Positions 20,341-33,590 are shown, counted from the first letter of the stretch. The stretch is DNA of 48,781 bases from Trichosphaerium sp. ATCC 40318 (GCA_038496445.1 JALMLS010000044.1:1-48781); one strand, 5' to 3'. Notes: generated by a model not told the origin, from the sequence alone. A program made the numbers and translations.

Positions 20341-23300
20341 TCAATACACAACATGATTGTTGTTGTTGTGGCGTGATATTTCAATAATACCCCTTAGATA
20401 GCTTGCCACATCAGAACGACCTGTATTATCGGCTATATTATCAGCAGTAAGTCCATTACATTCACGTGTAGGATCAGCATTAGCATCAACCAAAAGTTCA
20501 ACAACTTCACCGTGACCTGAAGAAAGGTAAGAAAAAAACATGAACGATTGCTAGTGTCATATTTGAGAGTGTTGTTGATTTTTTTTAAGGTCGATTTACC
20601 TCTCTCAGCTGCCAAACAAAGGGGTGTAAATCCATGGTGGGATATAGCATCAACTGGAACGTGTTTACTCAATAATAAATCAACAATGTCAAAATGGCCA
20701 CTATATAAAACAAACATTAACAAGTGCTTCTAACTTGAGCTTGATACTTGCCTTTCTGCAGCCACATGTATGAGCATTTTTCCATTATGATACAGGGTTG
20801 GGTTTTCGCCATGGTTAAGCATAAAAGCGACAACATCAAGCTTAAACACAGTTAGAATTATTAAGAAGCACTAGTACGTACATGTCCTTGGCTGCACGCA
20901 ACAACCAGTGGTTGAGCTGAAACGCCTTCACCAGATGTAACAGCTCCCTTAGATACTAGGTACTCTACGACATCGCATTTACCAGTTTCAGCAGCAATAT
21001 AAACACTATAACTAAGTAAGCAATGATGTTTGTTAACTCGAATATTCATACGGTGTATACTCATCCTTCCATTTAAAGTTTACATCAGCACCCTGCATCA
21101 TTTTTTATTAATATTTCTGACTTCTGTGATTATTATTTTAAGATATACTACGCACGTGTTCAACTAGTATTTTAACAACAGCCAAATTCCCATTTTGTGA
21201 AGCGACGTACACTATTTTTGTTTAATACGCTTAATACCGAATACAAGTCGTACGTGGTGTTGAGCGTCCTTCTCCAACTAAATCAACTTGTGGACTCCTC
21301 TGTAGTATGCAATCCACAATGTTTATCCTGCCTTTCTCAGCTGCAACGAAAAGAGGGGAGTAGCCTACAAAGAATTAGCACACAAGATAACGTTCTTTGT
21401 TTCTCTTTCTTTACCTTTAAACAAGATATTGACATCTGCTCCTTTATCACACAGGTACTTCACTACGTTCAGATGGTTACCAGAGCACGCAACGTAAACT
21501 AGAGAAGAAACAGATTAACCAAAAATCAAACGAAATAAGGAGACCAAAGAAATATAAAGCAAAGGACTAAAACGAACCTGCAGTGGCACCGTCTTCAATA
21601 GGTGTATCTATCTCAGCGCCAGCCTAAACGCAAGGTATTAGACAGATTTGATTAAACCATTTACTTACATCTAGTAGCTGCTTCACAACACCAAGATATC
21701 CACAATCAGCAGCCTAAAGATGGTCATTAAAATCAACACGCCAACCTTCTTATTCGATTTTTTCACGTGACTCCCACGTGATTTTTTTATTCACCGTTTA
21801 TGAAAACACGTACTTCGTAGAGTGGCGTTCTGCAAGAACCAAGTTGATTAACACAAGCTCCATACTGAATCAATAAACCAACAAGTTCTCTATCATTTCT
21901 CCGTGTTGCTACACATAGAGGTGTCTGACCAGTTATGCCAACACGTAGATTTGGGTTAGCTCCTTTTGAAAGTAGCCAATTAATAGCAATCATGCCATCA
22001 TCCAATGAAGCACATTTTGTAGCTTGGAGAAGTGGAGTACCTAACAAAACAAGTAAGAATTTGAGAACCGAGAATGAAGAGGAGGAAAAAAAAAAAGTCA
22101 AGAGCTATTGTTGCTTACCAAATTCTTCATCTGCGGCTATATTTACAGTTTTTGGGGTGCCGAGAAGTCGAACAATGTCAAGGTGGTTATTTTGAGTAGC
22201 AATAAACAGAGGAGTTCCTAAAAGGAAATCAACTGAGTTTTCTTGCTTTGATAGCTTTGTTTTGAAAAAATACGCACTGCCATGGTCATCTTGAACAGTG
22301 TCATCTACGCCTTGTTCAAGAAGAAAATTACACACATCTAGGTGAGCCTATTGTAGAGAAAAAGGGAGTTAAAACGGAGTTAAAACAAAAGCTAAAATCG
22401 CTTCCTAATATGTTACCTTTTCGGCAGCAACATAAAATGGACTGTAGCATTTAAACTGGATTTCTAAATCTGCTCCATGCTCCGCTAATGCTTTGACAAC
22501 ATCAAGGTGTCCGTTATGACATGCAATATAAACAGGCGTAGCTCCTTCATTAGTAGGAATCTGTAAAAAATCAAAGTAAGTAATCAAAGCCAGACGTAAA
22601 TAGAAGTCTTTGTGTTAACCACAAAAAATCGTACATTAACAAGTGCGCCACAAGAAAGCAAGTAATTAACAATATCGAGATATCCACCTAATACAGACTT
22701 AGACAATTGAACAGTCTACTAAACAGAAATAAAGAAGCATTGCACGTGCGAGCTTAACTAGCTTTACGCTGCTTACTCCATCCGTTATTTTTCCGTTACT
22801 TTTTTTGGAGAAGTTTTTTTGTTTTGTTCTTTTGTACCTTTTGCAGAAGAATAAAGTAATGTTCTTCCTTCTACAGATATACTATTTACATTATGTTCAT
22901 CGACAAGTAACTCGACAATATTGAAGTGACCCTATAAAGTCATAAATTGTTTCCGAAACAGTTTTGTTTTAGTGCGTACGTTATCACATGCCACATACAG
23001 TGGAGATGATCCTACTGCTCCACAACTTTCTAATGTTGCACCAGCACTTATAAGAGATTTTACAATTTCCACGTGACCCTTTAACAATGTTAACACGTGA
23101 TAATTTCAAAAGACTTTTTTGATAAGATGTATTAGTTTACCTTCATACAAGCAGCATAAAGCGCTGTGTATCCATTAAAATCGCCTTCCACATCAGCACC
23201 GTTCCGGATTAAAAAGTCCACTATATCTTGATGACCATGCTCAGAAGATACATAAAGTATTGGAGCCACGTGAGATCGATAAGAATTAACTTGTGCTCCT

Positions 23301-26300
23301 GATTCAACAAGGAATTTTACAACATCCGTATGACCCTTCTCACAGCTTCACAGTCCTTTCATTAGCAAAGATTCAACAGATTTGCGTAAATTACATACCT
23401 AACATATAACGGCGTGTAAGAACCTTTGTATCTGAACTGTAATTGAACGCCATAAGAGAATAAAAGCTCAACAATATCCTAGTTTCAAAATAAACGAAAA
23501 ACCCAACTAATACAATCAAGTTGATTGAAGTTGTACCAAATGACCAAATTCACCTAAGAAACAAAGTTAGAAGGTTGTTTTCTTAACTATGACGTACATG
23601 CTACATATAAAGGTGTTGCGGCGTCCATTGGATGTCCATCTACTGGTAATCCTTGTTCTATAAGGTAGGCGACAATATCTCTAAATCCATTCTTTGCTGC
23701 AATGTACAAAGGAGAGAACCTGGTTTCGAAGAAAAAAAAGTTGAGTACAAATGAAGGGATTTGGTTCTTTTCTCCTTGAGAATATTCTCGCTTACCTGCT
23801 TTTAAATAACCTTTTCTTATCTGCTCCATTCTCTACAAGAAGCTTCACAACATTCAAGTGTCCTTTTTCACTACTGACATAAAGAGGAACTGCTTCTCCT
23901 CTTCCAGTACTATTCACATCTGCTCCGCATTTAATCAGATATTTCAATACCTGAGTTTAATAGTATAAGAAGAAATAGTTGAATCACGTGCGCGAATAGT
24001 GGGTATACATACGTCATAGTTTCCCCGCTCACAAGCAACATATAAAGCTGTTCTTCCTCCATTAAAAGTGTTTATATTAGCCCCTTTTGAAATAAGATAT
24101 TGAGCGACGTCTAAATGACCCTAGAAAAATTATAAATCGCTTTCAACACGCACAAAAGTACATACATTCTTTGCAGCAACGTAAAGCGATGTAAACTAAA
24201 GAAGAAAATAAGTACAAGAGTACACCCAATGCAGAAAAAAAAACCAACGAATCCATAAAATCTTGTCTTGGATTATACCTGTTGTCTGAATCTGAACTTT
24301 ATAGATGCACCATGATCCAAAAGAAGTCTCACAACATCACACCGACCCTTATATAAATTAGAAACGCCAATCTTATGACAAGGCTCTATGGTACGTGTTC
24401 ACTAGCAACATAAAGTGGTGTCGCATTTTCCTCTCCCTTATACAAATCGACACTAGCACCATTCTCTAATAGCACACCAACACATTCTGTATATCCCTAT
24501 GAACGTCATTAGGTTAGATACAAAAGCGATTTAGTTTATCCAATAGAATACTCACCTCTCTTGCAGCTGCGTAAGTCCTTTATTGAGAAGGAAGGGGTTA
24601 GCGTAATAATTTAAGAAAAAAAAATCCGAAATCAAGCTTACGGTGTTGTGCCATCACTGAGCGCTATATAATATATAAGTTTGTGATCAAAGTATTTAAT
24701 TATAATTTTACCATCTACGTTAGCACCTACAGATGCTAAGAAACGAACAATATCAACATGTCCGTGATCAGCAGCGACATATAGAGGAGTAAATAAATTT
24801 TTGAATTTAATCTCTAAATTTGCTCCATGCTCAATAAGTAGCTTTGCTACATCCAAATGACCTCGTTGACAGCATACCTAATTGAATCATAAATATAAAA
24901 GACATAAAAAAAATAAAAATCCCAGTGTACGTATAATGGTGTGCTGTTGTGCTTTCCGTGAAGTTTTGGGTTAGGTGCAGTAAAATTAACCTAATTTCGT
25001 CAATTGTGCGTTTACTACCACAAGCAATTTACCTTCCCTCCTATTGATAGAAGGTATTTTACTGTATCATAATTACCAGTACTACAGGCAGCCCAAAGTG
25101 TTGTAAATCCTTGAGAGGAGATCTGAAGAGAAAAAACTGTCATTTTAATCCTTTCGCTTCCCTTTGGCGTACTTGGTTGGCTGGGTCATCTGCTGTATTC
25201 TCTAATAGTTTAGCTATCTCAAGATGTCCATTTTGACACGCTATTTTATAGGAATAAGAGAAAAAGAGTTCTAAAGGGATAGTTTGAGTGAAGCAACTTA
25301 CCAATATGAAAAGGTATTTTTCCAGTACTTGATCTAACGTCTCTACATGCTCCCTTGGAAAGAAGGTACTTTACTATACCCAAGTGACCATGTACACAAG
25401 CCCTTTAAATGTATTAGTTGGCATGAATAAATCACAGAACATCTCGGTAGGCTTTGACATTTTTGAGTTTCTTTTTCTTTTTTTTTTAGTTTCGTAGTTT
25501 TTTCTTACTTGTACAAAGGCGTGCACCCTTCTGATACTTCCCTTTCTATGTTTGCGCCCTACTTGCAATTAGTTTGAAATATACATTTCCATTATAATTT
25601 TTGACTTATTACGCACGTGATCAACAAGGTACTTAACAATCGCCAATCGTCCGTTCTCTTAAAAAACATAAATAAGTTTATTTTACACAAAGCAATATAA
25701 AGCATTACGACGCGAAGAGAAAGGATTTCTGATCAAATTGGTGTCATGTGCGGTCAATAATTTAAAATTAACGATCACCCACAAATAAGCCTAATTAAAT
25801 AACCTCCTTTGATGCTATTAACGTAACCAAGGTGACTCCCAACGAGTTATACTTTTTCAACAACAAAAAAACAAAAAAGAAAAGAAAGAGATTTGATGTC
25901 GTTGACAGGTGACAACAATCAGAAAAAATAATAGTCTCTTCGTACCAACGGCGATGCATAGCGCTGTAGGACCTTTATTTGCACCAGATATATCAACATT
26001 AGCACCTCTACTTTAAAAATGAACAAAGACGCATATAGATGGTAGGATTTGTTTATAGTGTAAACAAGTGACACGTACGCTTCTACAAGAGCTCTTACTA
26101 TTGCCAGATTACCAACTTTTGTTGCGTTTACTAAAGGAGGATCTATACTTCTAGCGCTTAAGCTGTTCACGTTAACTCCTCCCTATAAATGATGTTATAA
26201 TCATAATATATACTATCTATGGGTTGTATATAACCCAATAAGAGAACCTACGGATCAACACGTTTGGTAGAAACGGCTGGAATTCAAAAAAGAGAAAAAA

Positions 26301-26801
26301 AAAACGATCCTCTTGTTTTTTAATGAGTTAAAAAATGATGATGTTGGGATTTCTCTAAACCGCTTATTCCTTTAATATCATACGTACAGCAATCGTTTGT
26401 ATCACCTTTTCATAATTATTCTCCTCTATAGCAAACGCGAGTTTCTAAAATACAATACAATTAATGTTAATCAAATCAATAATATGTTTTATGCATTGAA
26501 ACCTCACGTGACGTTTCGAAACATCACAGAGCAAAACAAATAAAAAAAAAAAAACAAAAAAAATTATTAAACAAGAATTAAAACGTGCCTCCCTCGGTGT
26601 TGCATCGAAAATAGTCGCAGACAATCGGGAGAGAAAGTCGCGTTCCGCGTTGCCTTCCATTAGACAAACGAAGGCGCTTAGATTAAGTAACGCGGTATAT
26701 AAGGTACTTAAAGCTCGAGAAGGATTGTCTTCGTTACGTTGCTTATCATAAAAAAGCGTTTTGATTTTGTGGGAATATTCGGACGTCAACTTTTCCGTCA
26801 T
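20341..26801 (-). CDS. Long ankyrin-repeat protein, one or more introns per repeat
   Basis: Starts at ATG 26801 with a non-ankyrin N-terminus (MTEKLTSEYSHKIKTLFYDK, then LSTLYTALLNLSAFVCLMEG). First exons: 26589-26801, 26388-26444 (KLAFAIEENNYEKVIQTIA), then a repeat-bearing exon near 26090-26185. The rest is a series of some 25-30 ankyrin repeats cut by many short introns. Examples: TPLYVAADHGHVDIVRFLAS (near 24770), SPLYIAAKNGFRDIVAYLIE (near 23690), TPVYIACHNGHLDVVKALAE (near 22510), TPLCVATRRNDRELVGLLIQ (near 21900). It ends VVELLVDANADPTRECNGL ... YLRGIIEISRHNNNN with a stop at 20341-20343. No kinase, DHHC or death domain is seen. It is a probable scaffold protein. The first intron uses a GC donor (GAG|GCACGT). 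I did not resolve every exon border. Confidence 0.85.
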
Positions 26802-27220
26802 TTTGTATCCCTGGAATTGCCTACAAGAATATACCCTCTTTGGAGGTTACAGAAAGCATAGTAATACGGAGAGTTATAAAGTCTGTGGAATTTCTGGTTT
26901 TATAATCCTTCTCGTGCATCGCCGATGGCGTACACTGCAAACTGAAAGGGTTTTGTCTCAAAGGAATTTGTTACTCAAATGTTTTACAAAACGTGCAGTA
27001 AAAATGTACTGTAAACTTCAGAAAAAAACAAAAAAAAACACCGAACTTCTGTACTCATGGAGTATGATCTAAGTACGTAACTCCAAACAACACAATTCTA
27101 CCATGCGTTTGACATGTCTATTTCTCGAAAATAATCGAGTGAAACTGAGAAAATATTCACAACAAAAAAATCATTACTACGTTTTTTGGTCTTTCGGTAT
27201 TTTTTTATTTCAGTTACAAT
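26802..27220. other. Intergenic, no gene seen
   Basis: About 420 bp between the ankyrin gene start and the uL11 stop. It must contain the ankyrin gene promoter and the uL11 3' end. No credible frame or repeat recognised. Confidence 0.45.
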
Positions 27221-28158
27221 TTATTCCGTTGGTGGTTCAAGTTCACCTGTAGAAAAAAAACAATGTAAGTAACAAGTCGCATGTCAATAAAATTGCCTTT
27301 AAAAAGAGAACGTACCAGACTTTATTTCAGCGATAATATCTTTTGGAGATTTACCGTCTACTTTACAGCCTATAACAATCGTAAGTATTCGGTATAATAA
27401 CACAACAAACAAACAGTTTCAAAACGGAAAAAAATACGTTTTCACAAAAAATCAACGTAATCGTCGCTTTTGTGCTGAATATCGCGTCAAACGGCGCATA
27501 GTACGTACCTACGGACATGCAAGCACCCAACATTTCCAAAACAACACCAGAAAAGTCTCTTGCGAGTGATTTGAATCTCATTGCTCTAGCGACATTATAT
27601 ACGTCATCAAGTGTGAGGTCACCATCATGGAGAACTAATGACGTCTAAGTGAATTGCCACAACAAAAAAAAAAATGCGAATGTTGCGCATTCTGCTGTGT
27701 AAAGTAGCTACGCACTGTTCTTTTCCTTTTTTCTGTCGCGCACAGGTTCGTTTAGTGCTTTAATGATGAGAGCAGAAGCTGTAGGTACAACTGTGCATTC
27801 AGCTTGTCTGTTTTGCACTGTAAGTTTGCAGGTTACGCGAATACCCTTCCAGTCTTTTGAAGCAGAAGCAATTTGATCTCCCAATCTTTTTGGGGACTAC
27901 AGAGTGTTACAAGCGCGTCGGCGTTGATAAATACGACAAATAAACCCCTTTGTGTCGAATCCGGAAGAAGAATAGAAAAATAGCTGCAATCGCCTTTTGT
28001 AACGTACCATACCGAGAGGACCGATTTTAGGGGCCAATGTAGCGGCATTTGGAGCTTCACCACCCCAAGCGCGGACGAATACTAGTAGATCTTTAGCTTC
28101 AGTGTTAAAAGTTAATTGTACCTTCGTGTACAGCGGTAGGATCAAACTTTGGAGGCAT
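27221..28158 (-). CDS. RPL12: Cytosolic large-subunit ribosomal protein uL11
   Basis: Exons 28122-28158, 28008-28081, 27716-27896, 27509-27634, 27316-27369 and 27221-27246 give 165 aa, the length typical of eukaryotic uL11. Signature stretches: [106 protein letters not shown], ending LEPPTE. It forms the ribosomal stalk base with rRNA and binds translation factors. Intron 1 is only 40 nt (28082-28121). It was placed by length parity with the family; shorter in-phase choices (25 or 31 nt) would add residues. All five donors have C at +4 (GTACGT or GTGCGT type). Confidence 0.96.
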
Positions 28159-28299
28159 TGTGTGGCGATACTATGTCAAAAAACTAAAATGCTTAAGCGC
28201 GAAATTTCTCAGGAAGAAAACAACTTTGGTCAAGATAAGCTAAATTTTAGTTTCACTACAACGCGAGCATTACTTGGTAGGTACAAAGACATGAACTGT

Positions 28300-28610
28300 T
28301 TCTACAAGCAGGACCCAGGTACTTTTTGAATAAACGCAGCCTTACGTTGTTTGCCAAAACACGTTCTGGATATTCTCTTGGCGATGCAAACGTTCGTTCT
28401 GCGCTCGGTACGCACTAGAATGCATTTTCTCGATTTCTGTCTCTTTTCTTGCTTCTGATGTGAACTTCTCACAATGAGACTCTGTCGTTGAAGATAAAAT
28501 GCTGTTTCAGGCTGAAGCCAAATCACAAAGCCAAGTTTTTTATTAATATTTCTCTGTTCGACGCTTATTTTCTCAAAGGTATCACCCCACCGTAACGTAG
28601 AATGAAACAA
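28300..28610 (-). CDS. Possible small coiled-coil gene, uncertain
   Basis: Between uL11 and the DRAM-family gene, one minus frame reads ESHCEKFTSEARKETEIEKM, then HSSAYRAQNERLHRQENIQN and VFWQT before a GTAAGG donor. It looks like a charged helical protein. Another frame over the same bases is also open, so coding cannot be assigned with confidence. An in-frame ATG lies at the KMH position. No family recognised. Confidence 0.2.
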
Positions 28611-28752
28611 ACATCTTAATAAAAATAATTACTTCAAACCAAGTGTCTCAGTGTTTTAGCGCTACAACTACTCTTTTATTTATACCTCTTTGCGCCTGTG
28701 CGTGCCTTTACAATAACATCACACCGATTAGCTTCGCCTACACATTTCAAAG

Positions 28753-30048
28753 TTATGGTTCCTTGTGTTCTTCAATGAGCACTACACCAATGTAGAACTT
28801 GCTAAGCTCGTTGTTAGAACCTGAAAGTGCAACTTGGGAGGCGTACTCCAAGTCCCAATAGTAGCTGCCAAAAAATCCTATTAACGCAAGTACCAGCGTC
28901 CACTGTGTGGCTCCGCCAATGTTATAATATGTGGACTTCGAAAAAATGTATCCTGAAGCCGGATGAAGTATCATGGCCGCCACAATCGTGATGCCTTTTG
29001 GGTGCGTAAACCAAAAAGTGTAAAAAAAAATTTTCCTTCGACGTACAGACAAAGCACGTGCAGGTAAGTTTGGTGTAATAAGATTTCAAGCTTATATGAC
29101 CTTTAGCGAACGCTACAAGAGCTCCACTTTGAGTTTTGCTCGTTATGACAACATGATAAATATAACCTTTATGTCAAGGAAAAAAAAGTTTAAAAATGCG
29201 CGTATTGGGAATGACTTCGTTTTAAATGAGCGTCATTGTTCTGGTAAGGATACACACACATAAAGCATGAGCTAAGGAACCAAAAAAGAATGCACCTGCT
29301 CCACCTAGCCGAGATTAAGCTTCAGTTCCAAAAAAGAAGAAAATTATTAAATACAAATAAATACACTGAAATAAATCAGCTCAGAGCGTCTACTAACCTT
29401 GATGGATGATAGATTGTGTACTCAATATTGCCTGTCCTTCAATAACGTCGAGTATATCATGCTAGAGTAGAAATGAATACTTTTTCAACAAAAAAACTGA
29501 GAAACAAAATGGGAAAAAGTGGGAACATTTTTCATGATTTAATGGAGCGCGCGACGCGTTTTCACTTTGTTTGGAGGCACTGTTGTCGTTAGTTGAAAAT
29601 GTAGAGTTTGGTAAATGTAAGCGTACCTGTAAAGGCACTATTGCTTGTGTCCCTAAGCCTACAGCGGCGATATAACCGCCCATAACTGCAATATTACAAT
29701 ATAATGTTAGATTAGGGGCTTGGTTCCTTATAAAGCCTATAATCTGGCTGAGGAGTACAGCTAGAGTAAGGAAAACTAAAGCTGCTGTTCCCAATCCTGC
29801 TATATAAACAAATGACTCTGGAGCGTGGTTACCAGTTAAACTGAGCGGTGGTATCTACATTTAGACAGTTTAGGTAATGGGGATCATCACAGGTCAGTAC
29901 GACGTACAAACAGCGATTTTGGAGTGTGGTTGAGCGACTTGGATACTGTGAGAGTAATAGCAAGCGTTGCTGTTGTAATGGCTAGCGTACAAATCGCTAA
30001 AGTTGACGCAGGCACTGCTCCTGTAAAGCCGGTGTATCGTTGTAGCAT
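28753..30048 (-). CDS. DRAM/Frag1/Sfk1-family multi-pass membrane protein (261 aa)
   Basis: Exons 29908-30048, 29627-29854, 29398-29461, 29260-29304, 29101-29166 and 28753-28994 join in phase. It has about six hydrophobic segments: LAICTLAITTATLAITLTV; VYIAGLGTAALVFLTLAVLL; LYCNIAVMGGYIAAVGLGTQ; GGAGAFFFGSLAHALCYIYH; ITIVAAMILHPASG; GGATQWTLVLALIGFFGSYY. The motif PPLSLTGNHAPESFVYIAGL after the first helix and the closing GGATQW region match the Frag1/DRAM/Sfk1 family, whose members act in lysosome/autophagy or in lipid-linked trafficking at membranes. Which subfamily it belongs to cannot be told from sequence alone. Acceptor choice for the last exon is supported by phase. Confidence 0.78.
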
Positions 30049-30584
30049 TTGATGAGGTTTTGAACAAAGTGGCTTAGTCTGGTTGCGATTGCGTCTTTTT
30101 ACAAATTGCCGTAGTTCAGCGAATGTTGAGTTGGCTCTTTTTTGCTCTATGTGCAAGCGTTCATCTACGTATAAGCTTTACAGTGCACGTGTAGTGTTTA
30201 GCTCTGCATGTACCATTATAAGCCAAGAAATATACCTAGTTGCTGTCCTTAGGCGTTGTGAGACGTAATTCGGGTTATATAGGATAAATTATCCTAAATA
30301 AGAACCTTTGTGTCAACCGTTTTTTGCCTCACAACATATTTGTAGTTTTTGTTTTAGCTTTCTATGAGTACTAGCGCGTAGGCCATTCGTTTCGCATGAT
30401 TGTGGATACTACATGGATTATTTACAACAGCTTAACAACCTCGTTCAAAGGACCCACGATAGACTTCAAGCACTGGTTTTAACGATCGAGACTTTTAATT
30501 CAGTTTTATTTTATTCATGTCTTAATTAAGAAACTTATATTTTATTGCTCTAACAGCATCACATCATTTCGTCACTATAATTTC
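30049..30584. other. Divergent intergenic region
   Basis: 536 bp between the DRAM-family start (-) and the LamG start (+). It must hold both promoters. One CACGTG lies near 30184. No TATA box in a convincing position and no credible frame. Confidence 0.45.
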
Positions 30585-32849
30585 ATGACTGGTATGGTAC
30601 AATTAGCTATAGTAATAGTTTTTACGAGCTTACTCACAAGAACAACACTTGGTACGCCATCAAAACAGATTTCTTTAGCCAGAGCATACTGTTGCTGTAT
30701 CTGATTAATATCAAAAAACAGATAAAAATTCCTAAGTAATTGGCGTGTAGGTTTACCCTCAGGCAATTCAGCCAACTTTACAGGTAATGCAGACGCATAT
30801 GACACCAGTGGTGGTATCAAGATAAACAACGAAGATTTTCGTGATTACGACGATCTATCTATCGGTGCTTGGGTCAAACTTCAAGATACGTACGTCCAAT
30901 AATACATTAAAGCTCAGGCTCAACATTTGCTAACGATCATTGTGCCAGTGGTTGCAGCAGAGGGTGTGGTATTTTTTCGATATTTGGGACATCAGGTGCT
31001 GGGCAAGGCGATGGCAAGGGCTTGTACTTCAGTATTGGCGATAATAACAAACCGACATCGAAGGGTCAGCTCGCCTTTGAGCGCTATATACCTGTCAATA
31101 ATTACGATAAGCAACCACTTAATTTTAATGAAAACGTGGACGCAAGAGTCAAGTCAATGGCGTGGGTACGTAGTATAATAACCTGCCTAGTGTTTGTTGT
31201 AATAGTTGTTGTTTCTAGACTTACGTATACTTTGCACGTGCTTCAACCGGCAAAATCATTTTACAATCTCATCAAGGAGAGAATGAGTCTCGCAGAGAAT
31301 ATGATGTTAAAGAACCATTGATACGATCAGAACAAGTACGCTTGTACAGGGAGTTAAGATGTTAACTAGAACTGGAAGGGTTTTTTTACGATTGGCTGTG
31401 TAACCTATCAAGATCAAGTACAATGGGGTTTCAGGGTAAGTTTATACAGTATATTATGACTTATTACATGAATAGGGAGAAATGGATGAAGTGAGGATAT
31501 GGAACAAGTAAGTACAACAGCAAGTACTCTTTAGTTTTTATTGATTGTGGTGTTACAAGGACTTTCTCTTCACAAGAAGTCATCGATATCGCATCAAATC
31601 CACCAATTGATGATCCCAACCTTCTTTACTACTTTGATTTCGAATCAGGGTTTGATCCAGTTGTATCAGCAAAGGCTGTAACAACTGAATTAATTGGCAG
31701 AGCAACTGAATTTGTACCTACCATTATGTAAGATGCTTTATCATTTCTTCACGTGTTATGTTGTCTTACATTAACAAATAGCACCCCTCCTCCCAGCGAC
31801 AATCCCTCTCCGCCAGCCACAACGAATACTTTTCCAAATGTAAGCCAACAAAGTAGCTGGTAGCTTAAAAATTAACAACCTACGTTGTAGATAGAACCAC
31901 GATTGGACTGTATTATTCAAAACAATGCAAACTCATTTACTGCAATACTTGGATGGGAAACAACAGTGCGTCTTTCTTTTGTTCTTTCATTCACTTAAAA
32001 ATTACTTAATCGTTATTTCAAGGAGAGTAATATTGAAGTATCGATTGGTGATGATAATATGTTGACAGCACCTGGTTCAACTCAATCTCCACCAACTGAG
32101 TTTCTGGGTAGTGCATTGTTCTACCCATCTGATGGACCTTTTTTGCTTCAATATTCAGGAGGAGTTGGTACATGGATACTTGGTAAAGGTGTCATACAGT
32201 TTGATAGCTCTAATCAAAATATAAGATGTGTCACCACAGGCACGTTATATTGTTTCGCAGTATTTTTTTCACTGTTCTAACTTGTATACGCTAGAAGCGT
32301 CTTTATCAATAGATCTTGATGATCCACATCCTCTGGATTCCGGTACCCTCACTAAGATCAACGTAGAGGTAGCCAATGGATTGGGTGTAGATGTAAACCT
32401 GACAACAGCGGTTCAATCACCATCGTCGAAGAAACGTCAAGCGCAAACAACAGTTACTGTAACTGTTTCACGTATGTTGTTTGATTTCGTAATACAGAAA
32501 CCGAGAAATATTGACCTTGTTTGTAGAGTCAGTTGGTGTTCAACCAGTGGACGTTGTTGGATCATTTGTGAACAACTCAACACGCGTTACTGCAACAATA
32601 AATGGAATTACAACATCAGGAGATGTCACAGTCAGGGTACTTGTTCTTTTCACGTTTTGAGTTAACATTTTTTCTTAGTCTATTCGCACTCCAGCTCCAC
32701 CTACACTTGCTCGTTCTGCGCCAAGGTCATCAACCCCTCCACCTTCAAGTACAGCGCCTCCAAGCTCAGGATACTCTCTCAGGCCTTTCTCAATACTTCA
32801 ATTGTGGTTAACTGTCTCTTCATGTCTCGTCTTTATATTTGCCTTTTGA
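30585..32849 (+). CDS. LamG/jellyroll surface protein, probably GPI-anchored (537 aa)
   Basis: Thirteen exons in phase: 30585-30651, 30751-30889, 30949-31165, 31219-31335, 31370-31435, 31476-31507, 31560-31727, 31782-31839, 31891-31965, 32023-32239, 32295-32471, 32527-32636, 32679-32849. It has a signal peptide (MTGMVQLAIVIVFTSLL), an LamG-like domain (DAYDTSGGIKINNEDF, WKGFFTIGCVTYQDQVQWGF, DDPNLLYYFDFESGFDP) and a Pro-rich spacer. A second beta-rich part (ESNIEVSIGDDNMLTAPGS, GSALFYPSDGPFLLQYSGG) and a KKRQ basic site follow. The Ser/Pro tail ends in a hydrophobic C-terminus (LQLWLTVSSCLVFIFAF) typical of a GPI signal. Acceptor 30949 was chosen because it makes this exon the same length as in the inverted paralogue at 17734-19588. 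The intron after 32239 uses a GC donor (CAG|GCACGT). Confidence 0.82.
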
Positions 32850-33145
32850 CTGGAAAGTCTGTTTTGTTTACCCTTTAACTAGCAACGAAAAAATACTGTC
32901 ACAAAAAAACACCTTTGTCACTTTCCTAATTTATCGAATAAAACAACTTTATTATTGACTTGCTCTGTACTTTACCAAATTAAGAAATGGTTTAAGATAT
33001 TTAATTACCTGAATTCAGTGATAACTCAGTGGTGACACCGCCTTTTCTGTTCTACAAGCAGTTTTGTGAATTGCGAAACAACTATTTGCTTCAACTTAAA
33101 ATGGTTAAATGCACCCCAAGGCAAAACGTAAGCAGTGCCAAGGTT

Positions 33146-33434
33146 ATGACTACAAGAGTACTATTAGCTGTAATACTACTTATGTTCTCTTGTTTGCTCA
33201 CTAGAACAACACGTGGTGAGTGTCAACATGCACGTTTTTAGAACTAGAGCTTTACAAAACCATTCTTTTTGTTTATGTAACTTGAGTTTAGTCTATTCCA
33301 GTTCCACCAACACTTGCTCGTTCTGCGCCAAGGTCACCAAACCCTCCACCTTCAAATACAGCACCTCCAAGCTAAGGATGCTCTCAGGAATTATCAATAC
33401 TTCAAATGTGGTTAGCTGTCGCTTCAATTCTTAG
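33146..33434 (+). CDS. Two-exon minigene derived from the LamG gene, frame-switched
   Basis: Exon 33146-33215 is a copy of the LamG signal-peptide exon (MTTRVLLAVILLMFSCLLTR against MTGMVQLAIVIVFTSLLTR). Exon 33292-33434 is a copy of the LamG last exon. All middle exons are missing. The phase-1 donor (CGTG|GTGAGT) meets a phase-0 exon, so the second exon is read in a different frame from its parent. It gives STNTCSFCAKVTKPSTFKYS and a stop, 70 aa in all. In the parental frame this copy has an early TAA after the APPS motif. It may be a pseudogene or a new short secreted peptide; both splice sites are intact. Confidence 0.5.
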
Positions 33435-33590
33435 CCTTACATTTGACGTTTGACCAAAAGTCTCTTTTTTACTACTCATTAACACAAACATTTCCCTTTA
33501 TCTGTTTATTTTTTCACCAAACAAAATAGTGAGTTCATACTAACTTTAATATCTCATACACCGGCTACAATTTGAGTAACGGTTTGTCAC

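Noticed and set aside
20861-25600. Separate small ankyrin genes
   Set aside because: The pieces share strand and repeat register and are split by splice-like borders; they are exons of one long gene, not many short ones.
28097-28121. A 25-nt intron in uL11
   Set aside because: Also in phase, but acceptor CTACTAG|TA gives a 40-nt intron and matches the family's residue spacing and total length of 165 aa.
30890-30912. A 23-nt intron in the plus-strand LamG gene (GTACGTCC ... TTAAAG)
   Set aside because: A later acceptor (GCCAG|TGG, exon from 30949) gives an exon of exactly the same length as in the inverted paralogue and aligned cysteines, so the intron is 59 nt.
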